A program made the position numbers and the translations under genes. From NCBI GenBank assembly GCA_047627515.1, contig JBLHTU010000179.1:1-6493 (forward strand): a DNA stretch of 6,493 nt, given 5' to 3'. The notes below the pieces were generated by a model. It did not search any database. It was not told the DNA's origin and saw nothing but the letters and a program-made list of their open reading frames with translations. Shown piece after piece: positions 1 through 5,386 of the stretch; position 1 is the stretch's first letter, and each line of letters starts with the position of its first letter. The stretch is from JAYPLE01 sp047627515. GTDB lineage: Bacteria; Bacteroidota; Bacteroidia; Cytophagales; Cyclobacteriaceae.

Positions 1-24
1 CAAGTAGGTTTCCTGTATTAATGG

Positions 25-55
25 TTTGTCACAGGAATTCCGCAAAGTAAGTTTA
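25..55 (+). promoter_or_regulatory. Candidate Bacteroidota-type promoter of the S10 peptidase gene
   Basis: TTTG at 25-28 is separated by 19 bases from TAAGTTTA at 48-55. The Bacteroidota housekeeping consensus is a -33 TTTG and a -7 TAnnTTTG about 19-21 bases apart, so only the last base of the -7 box deviates. Transcription would start near 58-60, leaving a leader of roughly 16-25 bases before the cluster of in-frame ATGs. This is a consensus match only. Confidence 0.45.
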
Positions 56-75
56 GCCTCTAGACAAAGAACATT

Positions 76-1557
76 ATGACCATGATGAAAAATATGCTAT
101 TGATTTTGTGGACACTAAGTGTGTCGACATTGGTCGGACAAGACCGTGAGCAAGTCGCTGAAGAGACCGTGACAACAAACCACAGTGTGGTTATCAAAGG
201 AAAATCTGTACCCTTCCAAGCGACCACTGGGACTCAGCCTGTTTGGGACGAATCCGGGAAAGCGGTGGCGGCTGTCCACTACACATATTATCTACGCACA
301 GATGTCAAAAATAGAGCTGGAAGACCTCTAGTGATATCATTTAATGGTGGGCCAGGTTCTGGTTCAGTGTGGATGCACTTAGCCTATACAGGCCCTAAGA
401 TTCTCAAAATAGATGACGAAGGATTTCCGATTCAGCCATATGGTGTCAAAGACAATCCAAATTCGATTCTTGACGAAGCGGATATCGTATTTGTTAATCC
501 GGTCAATACAGGCTATTCGCGTATCGTAGATGAGGAGGTTGATCGGAAGATGTTCTTTGGCGTTACTGCAGATATAAAATACTTAGCAGAATGGATCAAT
601 ACTTTTGTGACAAGAGTTAACAGATGGGAATCCCCTAAGTATCTTATTGGTGAAAGCTATGGTACGACAAGGGTATCTGGCCTTGCACTAGAATTGCAAA
701 ATGCCCAATGGATGTATATTAACGGAGTGATCCTTGTATCGCCGACAGGGTTGGGTATTGATCGCAACGGACCTGTGGGAGCAGCGACGAGACTACCGTA
801 CTTTGCAGCGGCAGCCTGGTATCATAATCAACTTTCTGAAACGCTTCAAAATAGAGACTTGGAAGAGATGTTGGCAGAAGTAGAGGGCTATGCGATCAAC
901 GAGCTGATGCCTGTACTAGCCAAAGGAGGGTTTGTCGGGAAGGAGGAGCGATCAGCAGCTGCCAAGAAAATGGCAGAGTATTCAGGGATTTCTGAAAAGG
1001 TCATCTTGCAGCATAACTTGGATATATCACCCTCTTTTTTCTGGAAAGAATTGTTGAGAGAAGAAGGCTTCACTGTAGGTCGATTGGATTCTCGTTACAA
1101 AGGAATCGATCGAATGGATGGTGGATCTAGACCTGATTTCAATTCAGAGTTAACGAGTTGGTTGCACTCTTTCACACCTGCGGTTAACTTCTACTACCGT
1201 AATGTTTTGAACTACAAGACGGATATAAAGTACAACATGTTTGGTCCTGTCAGACCTTGGGATCGTAATGGCGACAATAGCGGCGAGGATCTCCGTCAGG
1301 CCATGGCACAAAACCCCTACCTTCATACGATGATCCAGTCAGGGTACTATGACGGCGCTACGCAGTATTTTGATGCCAAATACACCATGTGGCAGATCGA
1401 CCCAAGTGGTAAACTAAAAGATCGCTTGTCTTTCAAAGGCTACCGTTCAGGACATATGATGTATTTAAGAAATGAGGATTTGATCAGTGCCAATGATCAT
1501 ATTCGGGATTTTATAAAAATGTCGTTGCCTAAACCAGGGGAACCAGCTAAGTACTAA
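76..1557 (+). CDS. Secreted S10-family serine carboxypeptidase-like protein
   Basis: This is a predicted exported serine peptidase of family S10 (alpha/beta hydrolase fold). Characterised members remove C-terminal residues from peptides. Numbering from the ATG at 76, the family landmarks appear in order: the oxyanion-hole segment FNGGPGSGS around N90-G94, the 'VNPVNTGYS' stretch near 155, the nucleophile elbow GESYG with Ser194, the catalytic Asp426 in 'YYDGATQ', and the catalytic His460 in 'SGHMMY'. The triad is therefore complete, and 493 residues is normal for the family. A Sec signal peptide covers about the first 22 residues and ends in 'LVGQ', so the enzyme is probably periplasmic or secreted. 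ATGs at 76, 82 and 85 are in frame; the one at 85 (MKNMLLIL...) gives the most typical signal peptide. The gene has its own promoter and terminator and looks monocistronic. Family assignment is firm; the substrate is unknown. Confidence 0.93.
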   Translation: MTMMKNMLLILWTLSVSTLVGQDREQVAEETVTTNHSVVIKGKSVPFQATTGTQPVWDESGKAVAAVHYTYYLRTDVKNRAGRPLVISFNGGPGSGSVWMHLAYTGPKILKIDDEGFPIQPYGVKDNPNSILDEADIVFVNPVNTGYSRIVDEEVDRKMFFGVTADIKYLAEWINTFVTRVNRWESPKYLIGESYGTTRVSGLALELQNAQWMYINGVILVSPTGLGIDRNGPVGAATRLPYFAAAAWYHNQLSETLQNRDLEEMLAEVEGYAINELMPVLAKGGFVGKEERSAAAKKMAEYSGISEKVILQHNLDISPSFFWKELLREEGFTVGRLDSRYKGIDRMDGGSRPDFNSELTSWLHSFTPAVNFYYRNVLNYKTDIKYNMFGPVRPWDRNGDNSGEDLRQAMAQNPYLHTMIQSGYYDGATQYFDAKYTMWQIDPSGKLKDRLSFKGYRSGHMMYLRNEDLISANDHIRDFIKMSLPKPGEPAKY

Positions 1558-1562
1558 TTGCT

Positions 1563-1607
1563 AACATAAGAGAAGTGTGTGTTTTACACTTTTCTTATGT
1601 TTTATTT
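1563..1607 (+). terminator. Intrinsic terminator of the S10 peptidase gene
   Basis: A 16-bp stem pairs AACATAAGAGAAGTGT (1563-1578) with ACACTTTTCTTATGTT (1586-1601), with one G-U pair and a 7-base loop. It is followed by TTATTT on the + strand and begins 5 bases after the stop codon. The minus-strand side lacks a T run, so it points mainly to termination of the peptidase transcript. Confidence 0.8.
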
Positions 1608-1681
1608 GATTCCAGTTAAGAGGGCACAGGAATGAAGCTATCCTTCTTTTGTGTGCAATATGTAGCCTAGAATGTAACCCT

Positions 1682-2269
1682 TTAATCTGTTCCATCCGCT
1701 GGAGTATAGTAGTCAGATGTAAGTGGTGAAGGAACCCAATTGAAATCTGGATCAATACAACCTATCATTGAGACTAACTATTTCTTCGGAAGGTCGGCTG
1801 AGGTCGAAAGTCTCTTATAATTTTCGGAGGAACCAAGATGTCCTTTATTATTAAATCTGATTTGCCTAAATCTATCTTGTCCTGTTGTTAGTAATACAAA
1901 CTCGTGCTCAGGCTCAAACTAGTTCATTAGTTCATGTGATCCAAAACCTAGATGTTCTAGCAGTGTGTCTCGACCATTTCATAGGTTCCAAGTCCGTACC
2001 ATTCTTTATCTGCTGTACTAGGTACTTCTCTCGCCTAGAGAATATTTACCTGTAGGTGATCTTGCTGAAGTTGAGCAGAGTCAATGATCATATCGTTCTC
2101 ATAGTAGTCAAAAGATATTAACTCCCAAGCCCCTTCTAAAAACTCAAAACCTGGCTTATCTACAGTTTTCAAATCAACTAAAATGAAGGATGTATCAGTT
2201 GTAATGCCCTGAGCTCTTGCAAAAAAAACCTAGGCATAACATGAGAGGAATTACGAGCGGTTTCATCAT
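1682..2269 (-). pseudogene. Decayed gene for a secreted protein (frameshifts and internal stops)
   Basis: Reading the minus strand from ATG-ATG at 2269/2266 gives a signal peptide start (MMKPLVIPLMLCLGFF), which then runs out of frame at a homopolymer (A8 on +, 2221-2228). With one T fewer it continues as ARAQGITTDTS, a typical 'AQ' signal-peptidase site. The frame then stays open, including 'FLEGAWELISFDYYEND', to a TAG at 2035-2037. The same frame continues beyond it ('STADKEWYGLGTYEMVETH'), so that stop looks like a point mutation. Near 1955-1980 the coherent reading returns to the original frame ('LLEHLGFGSHELMN'). It meets a TAG at 1919-1921, continues as 'FEPEHEFVLLTTGQDRFRQI', and reaches a stop at 1778-1780; the same frame remains readable to a TAA at 1682-1684. 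The ancestor was probably 165-195 residues. The 'GAWELIS' onset recalls lipocalin-like secreted proteins of Bacteroidota, but that is only a resemblance. The decay is seen directly; the family is a guess. This accounts for most of the gene-free stretch 1608-2402. Confidence 0.7.
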
Positions 2270-2306
2270 GATCTTGTGTTTTTATTTCAGATAATGTGCA
2301 GAGCAG

Positions 2307-2402
2307 TTATATTATTTTAAGAAGATAGGATCCGAATTTTCGATATAAAAGAAAAGCAGGTACGCCGAATATCCAGTAGCACAAAGTCCAGTAATCTCTA
2401 AT
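2307..2402 (-). other. In-frame open extension after the membrane protein stop codon
   Basis: Immediately after the TAA (2403-2405) of the minus-strand membrane protein, the same frame stays open for 31 codons to a TAA at 2307-2309. It encodes a hydrophobic, aromatic stretch including 'YWTLCYWIFGVPAFLLYRKF', like a membrane helix ending in positive charges. It could be the former end of that protein cut off by a nonsense mutation, or chance. An opening this long is not statistically remarkable; only its composition is. No terminator was recognised between the membrane gene and the pseudogene. Confidence 0.2.
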
Positions 2403-3089
2403 TTAAGTAGGCCTAGTACCCAACATTTTCTTGGTCGACAGATAAAAAAGTGAAGCACCCATTGCCATCAATATGTGACTTACATCAAAATGGTTAAACC
2501 AAACGTGTATGCCCCATTGGTTCATGAAAATCACAGCCGCTAGCGCAGAGCAGCCGACAGCCATGAGAGAAAGGCTGCTCGCCTGATTCTTGGTTTTCCA
2601 GTAGTTATATCCATGAAACCCACTTGTAACCACAAGTAATCCATAAGCACTGTGCGCTTCGACAAAAAAGAAATTGAGCGTGGTAAAGGTTAGAGTGATG
2701 AAAATTAGTAATTCAACAATATTGAGCCATGTGAAAAAGCGAAAGACACGACGATCTGAAATCAAGGGTCTAGCATATTCGATTGAAGCCCTTTCAATCA
2801 ATGCAATTGAAAACATGCTCACTAACCAGCCCGGGAGCTTCCAGGGACTGACAGCCAATGTGCCATTATAAGGTAACGAATATAGAAACCCATGTCCGAT
2901 GATTCCTCCAAGAGCAGTGGCGACCCCCATGCTCAGAAAATAGAATTTTAAATACGAAAAAAGGATTGATGATTCGGATCTACGGTTGATTTTAAAAAAA
3001 GCATAGAAGCAGATAGCAGAGACAATCAAGTCTGTCAGGACCGTTACCGGTTCATCCATGCGGATGCCCATCCAATCTATGCTTGTCAT
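2403..3089 (-). CDS. Polytopic (about seven-helix) membrane protein, family uncertain
   Basis: This is an intact membrane protein of 228 residues from the ATG at 3089. A GTG at 3101 would add four residues; I prefer the ATG because GTG starts are uncommon in Bacteroidota, but neither start has a ribosome site. Hydrophobic segments lie at about 15-34, 46-66, 84-100, 117-136, 139-158, 172-190 and 202-218, so roughly seven helices and no cleavable signal. Polar residues in or beside the helices are H66 ('IGHGF'), E99 ('ALIERAS'), E126, H146 ('EAHSAYG') and a C-terminal 'WFNHFDVSH' with N199, H200, D202 and H205. That layout recalls 7TM hydrolases of the CREST type (ceramidase/PAQR-like), but I cannot confirm membership. 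The product would lie in the cytoplasmic membrane. It is transcribed divergently from the RidA lipoprotein gene across a 161-173-bp gap in which I found no convincing promoter. The decayed secreted-protein gene lies downstream on the same strand. The coding call is strong; the function is unknown. Confidence 0.82.
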   Translation of the reverse strand: MTSIDWMGIRMDEPVTVLTDLIVSAICFYAFFKINRRSESSILFSYLKFYFLSMGVATALGGIIGHGFLYSLPYNGTLAVSPWKLPGWLVSMFSIALIERASIEYARPLISDRRVFRFFTWLNIVELLIFITLTFTTLNFFFVEAHSAYGLLVVTSGFHGYNYWKTKNQASSLSLMAVGCSALAAVIFMNQWGIHVWFNHFDVSHILMAMGASLFYLSTKKMLGTRPT

Positions 3090-3262
3090 TTCGTATTCCA
3101 CTTTTACAGTATTTCTTTATGAGTTAACAATGTACGGTTTATTCCTCGCTGATTCTTTGGTTTGATGAGTAGTATTGCCTGCACTGATCAATTGCCATTA
3201 AGGAGCGTGCCTTTCTAAATATCAATTCTGTGCTGTTTCTTTAACGTCACAAAAGCATTCAC

Positions 3263-3682
3263 ATGAAAAAATCACTTATTCTACTATTTGTCCTTATCTC
3301 AGCTTGTCAACAAAGAGCGTCAACGCGCTTTGTCTCGCCGTCAAATGGCTATGCACAGATGGTTGTTGTCGAGCAGTCTGGCGTCAAAACACTACATATT
3401 TCTGGTCAGGTCGGAAAAGGAATTGCTCTTGAGGAGCAGATGCGCGATGTATTAGTCAAGCTTAATGCCTTGCTGCAAAGTGAGGGAGGTGATTTTCAGG
3501 ATTTGGTTAAAATCAATACCTATATCGTTGATTATGAACCTGCCGATTTAGATACTTTTCGAGAAGTGAGAAAAGAAGTTTTTTCGGATGAAATCACACC
3601 AGCAAGCACTTTGGTAGGTGTCTCGGCACTTGGTTTACCAGAATGGCTTATTGAGATCGATGCTGTGGCTGTGATTCAATAA
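3263..3682 (+). CDS. RidA/YjgF-family lipoprotein lacking the catalytic arginine
   Basis: The 139-residue product begins with a lipoprotein signal peptide: basic MKKS, a hydrophobic core, and lipobox I-S-A-C with the lipidated cysteine at Cys15. The mature part (about residues 25-139) is a single RidA/YjgF/UK114 domain, recognised from 'LHISGQVGKG', the helix 'VLVKLNALLQSEGGDFQDLVKINTY' read in two overlapping parts, and the closing 'LIEIDAVAV'. Proteins of this fold form trimers with ligand pockets between subunits, and true RidA hydrolyses reactive 2-aminoacrylate imines. That activity depends on the Arg of the 'PAR' motif (Arg105 in E. coli). Here the motif reads TPAST, with Ser115 in that place, so imine deaminase activity is not expected; 'PASTLVG' versions are known in other Rid subgroups. 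No Bacteroidota surface-export signal rich in acidic residues follows Cys15 ('CQQRAST'), so the protein is more likely periplasm-facing than on the surface. Family call is firm; its role is unknown. Confidence 0.88.
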   Translation: MKKSLILLFVLISACQQRASTRFVSPSNGYAQMVVVEQSGVKTLHISGQVGKGIALEEQMRDVLVKLNALLQSEGGDFQDLVKINTYIVDYEPADLDTFREVRKEVFSDEITPASTLVGVSALGLPEWLIEIDAVAVIQ

Positions 3683-3687
3683 GGCAT

Positions 3688-3721
3688 AAAAAACAACCAG
3701 CCCCTATTGAAGACTGGTTGT
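3688..3721 (-). terminator. Intrinsic terminator of the small minus-strand membrane gene
   Basis: ACAACCAG (3693-3700) and CTGGTTGT (3714-3721) form a perfect 8-bp stem. On the minus strand the stem runs directly into six Ts (A6 on +, 3688-3693). The U tract makes it a minus-strand terminator. It starts 11 bases after the RidA stop codon on the + strand, where the flank is CCCTTAACT, so it can serve that gene only weakly. It lies about 50 bases beyond the stop codon of the small gene at 3772-3912. Confidence 0.75.
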
Positions 3722-3771
3722 CCCTTAACTAAACCAATATTATAAATCCAGCTGAGCTGGCATGAAGACGT

Positions 3772-3912
3772 TTAAAGACCGTTTCTTGCAGTCAATATTT
3801 CCTGTGGTTGCACCTGTTGATCATCCTGAGCATTTCTCAAAATACTTAGTGCAGCAATGATGATGATAGCAAAACCTAATCGAACTAATTGTAGTACTCG
3901 TTTACTGTCCAT
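3772..3912 (-). CDS. Small single-helix membrane protein (46 residues)
   Basis: Reading the minus strand from ATG at 3912 gives 46 codons and a TAA at 3772-3774. The protein starts MDSKRVLQLVRLG, has one hydrophobic helix at about residues 9-25 (core 'FAIIIIAALSIL'), and ends in a polar, glutamine-rich tail ('NAQDDQQVQPQEI'). Positive residues K4, R5, R11 before the helix and acidic D30, D31 after it suggest an inner-membrane protein with the N-terminus in the cytoplasm. Translation support is limited: the A/T-rich stretch before the ATG has no ribosome site, as usual here. The best extra evidence is the same-strand intrinsic terminator about 50 bases downstream, which marks a transcript end, and the sensible membrane topology. 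A short perfect inverted repeat, CCAGCTGAGCTGG (3748-3760), lies in its 3' untranslated part. I recognise no family. Alternatives are a non-coding RNA using the same terminator or a chance ORF. Confidence 0.55.
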   Translation of the reverse strand: MDSKRVLQLVRLGFAIIIIAALSILRNAQDDQQVQPQEILTARNGL

Positions 3913-4010
3913 GGCTTTTTTATTTAATGATTTCTATAGCTGGTGGGTTGGGTAATAGTACGGAGTAAAATGAGCAGTGTTATATAAAATGATGATATAA
4001 TACTAAAAAT

Positions 4011-4038
4011 ACCTAGAAGTAGGTAGGTCTCGTACCTA
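4011..4038. repeat. Overlapping inverted repeats upstream of the beta-ketoacyl synthase gene
   Basis: ACCTA (4011-4015), TAGGTA (4020-4025) and TACCTA (4033-4038) are three arms in which the middle one can pair with either neighbour, across gaps of 4 and 7 bases. The cluster lies about 45 bases upstream of the -7 box of the synthase gene. It could be an operator for a dimeric regulator. Apart from this cluster, I see nothing gene-like in 3913-4080. Confidence 0.3.
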
Positions 4039-4080
4039 AAAGAGAGTAGCTGAACTAGGGATGTGGGTAGAGTTGATGGT

Positions 4081-4088
4081 TAGTTTTG
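4081..4088 (+). promoter_or_regulatory. Candidate -7 promoter box of the beta-ketoacyl synthase gene
   Basis: TAGTTTTG matches the Bacteroidota -7 consensus TAnnTTTG exactly. No clear TTTG is found at the expected -33 distance. The predicted start of transcription, around 4091-4094, would leave essentially no leader for the ATG at 4096 but a leader of about 15 bases for the ATG at 4108, which supports the latter as the start codon. Confidence 0.4.
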
Positions 4089-4107
4089 CTTCCTGATGAT
4101 AAAAATT

Positions 4108-5352
4108 ATGAATGAAAGAAGAGTGGTGGTCACTGGTTTAGGTGCATTGACGCCCATTGGCAATGATGTAGATCATTTCTGGAACTCTTTGTTAGCTGGC
4201 GTTTCAGGAGCTGCGCCCATTCGGGCGTTTGATGCGGCCGCGTTCAAAACGTTATTTGCGTGCGAGTTGAAGGATTTTGAGGTCGCTGCCTATCTCGATC
4301 CTAAAGAAGCGCGTATTCATGATCGCTATACACATCTGGCTTTGATTGCTTCCCAGCAAGCCTTGGGAGATGCAGACTTAATGAATCATTCAATAGACAG
4401 CGAAAAGATCGGTGTCATCTGGGGTACGGGCAATGGTGGTTTCCAGAGTTTTGAAGCAGGAGTGGCCAGTTTTGTGGAAAATGATAAGATTCCACGGTTT
4501 AATCCTTACTTCATCCCAAAGACGCTTGTGAATATGGCTGCAGGCGTACTGGCATTGAAATTTGGTTTTAAAGGGTTGACTTTTGCTCCCGTGTCCGCAT
4601 GCGCCACAGGCAATACAGCATTGATCGAGGCGATGCATCATATCAGTTGGGGGACTGCTGATGTGATATTGACGGGAGCTTCAGATGCGGCAATCAGTAC
4701 TGCTGGAATAGGTGGATTTAATGCGATTCGGGCGTTGTCTACTCGCAATGATGATTCGGCGACTGCTTCTCGACCCTTTGACAAGGACAGGGACGGGTTT
4801 GTCATGGGCGAAGGGGCTGGAGCAATAATTTTGGAAGAGCGATCGCATGCGATCGCTCGTGGTGCTAAGATCTACGCAGAAATTGTAGGTGGAGCCATGA
4901 CAAGTGATGCTTATCATTTGACTGCTTCACATCCCGAGGGTGAAGGTGCACAGCGAGCCATGAAGCAGACCTTAGCCATGGCCGGAATCGACAGGTCTGA
5001 GGTTGATTTGATCAATGCGCATGCGACCAGTACAGGATTAGGCGACAAAAGTGAAGCGAAAGCGATTGAAGCAGTCTATGGTCAACATCAACCGATCGTG
5101 TCGGCGACCAAATCTATGACAGGCCATTTGCTGGGTGCAGCAGCAGCCATAGAGGCAATTGCAGTGATCAAGTCAATCGAAATAGGATGGATACCCGCCA
5201 CGATAAACACGACGGTTTTGGATGAATCTATACCTGATAATTTTAATATACTGCTTGGAAGTAGCAAGGAGAAGCAGGTGCATGTTGCGATGAGTAATGC
5301 CTTTGGTTTTGGTGGGCACAACGCCACGGTCTTGTTTAAATCTCATAATTAA
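4108..5352 (+). CDS. fabF: Beta-ketoacyl-[acyl-carrier-protein] synthase, FabF (KAS II) type
   Basis: This cytosolic condensing enzyme elongates acyl chains by decarboxylative condensation of malonyl-ACP. From the ATG at 4108 it is 413 residues, the same length as E. coli FabF. The start MNERRVVVTGLGALTPIG is canonical; an in-frame ATG at 4096 would add MIKI and sits too close to the -7 box. The catalytic set is complete: Cys165 in 'VSACATGN', His305 in 'NAHATSTGLGD', Lys335 and His340 in 'SATKSMTGHLLGAAAA', and the glycine-rich 'FGFGGHNA' near 399-405. 'DAYHLTASHPEGEGA' is also typical. The housekeeping copy in Bacteroidota normally lies in acpP-fabF-rnc; here neither neighbour is present, and the active-site flank 'CATGNTAL' differs from what I expect of the main enzyme. 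I therefore infer a second, paralogous KAS, perhaps for special lipids or a polyketide-like product, though no ACP, ketoreductase or dehydratase is visible. The ABC-F gene follows after 34 bases. Enzyme class is firm; the symbol marks family rather than proven orthology. Confidence 0.93.
   Translation: MNERRVVVTGLGALTPIGNDVDHFWNSLLAGVSGAAPIRAFDAAAFKTLFACELKDFEVAAYLDPKEARIHDRYTHLALIASQQALGDADLMNHSIDSEKIGVIWGTGNGGFQSFEAGVASFVENDKIPRFNPYFIPKTLVNMAAGVLALKFGFKGLTFAPVSACATGNTALIEAMHHISWGTADVILTGASDAAISTAGIGGFNAIRALSTRNDDSATASRPFDKDRDGFVMGEGAGAIILEERSHAIARGAKIYAEIVGGAMTSDAYHLTASHPEGEGAQRAMKQTLAMAGIDRSEVDLINAHATSTGLGDKSEAKAIEAVYGQHQPIVSATKSMTGHLLGAAAAIEAIAVIKSIEIGWIPATINTTVLDESIPDNFNILLGSSKEKQVHVAMSNAFGFGGHNATVLFKSHN
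4837..4858. repeat. 22-bp perfect palindrome inside the synthase gene
   Basis: GAGCGATCGCA is followed directly by its own reverse complement. The palindrome contains two GCGATCGC octamers (4839-4846 and 4849-4856) flanking a central GCATGC. It encodes residues 244-251 of the synthase (E-R-S-H-A-I-A-R), which lie in a normally conserved helix ('LEE..HA.ARGA'), so the protein sequence partly constrains it. Confidence 0.6.
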
Positions 5353-5374
5353 GCAATAGCAGTGTCCATCTGCG

Positions 5375-5382
5375 TAACTTTG
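5375..5382 (+). promoter_or_regulatory. Possible -7 promoter box just before the ABC-F gene
   Basis: TAACTTTG is an exact TAnnTTTG match lying only 4 bases before the ATG at 5387. If it is used, the transcript would begin at or next to the start codon and be leaderless. No -33 TTTG is seen at the right distance, so it may be chance, with the ABC-F gene read from the synthase promoter instead. Confidence 0.2.
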
Positions 5383-5386
5383 ATTA

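Noticed and set aside
888..1073. Minus-strand ORF of 61 codons inside the S10 peptidase gene
   Set aside because: It lies wholly antisense to a gene with a full catalytic triad and shows no motif, signal or terminator of its own.
1561..1755. Minus-strand ORF of 64 codons over the peptidase terminator
   Set aside because: It reads through the terminator hairpin, has low-complexity His/Leu/Lys content and is out of frame with the recognisable pseudogene segments.
2221..2228. A8 tract as a phase-variation switch for the secreted protein
   Set aside because: Restoring the frame there does not restore the gene, because further stops and a second frameshift follow downstream.
2674..2871. Plus-strand ORF of 65 codons inside the membrane protein gene
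   Set aside because: It is the antisense shadow of an intact multi-helix protein and has no independent support.
4839..4856. GCGATCGC pair as evidence of cyanobacterial HIP1 DNA
   Set aside because: Promoter type, signal peptides and the ABC-F linker point to Bacteroidota, and I noticed the octamer only inside this one palindrome.
4390..5327. Three minus-strand ORFs of 78-83 codons inside the synthase gene
   Set aside because: The sense strand encodes complete KAS motifs throughout; the antisense frames give Cys/Ser-rich sequence without domain features.
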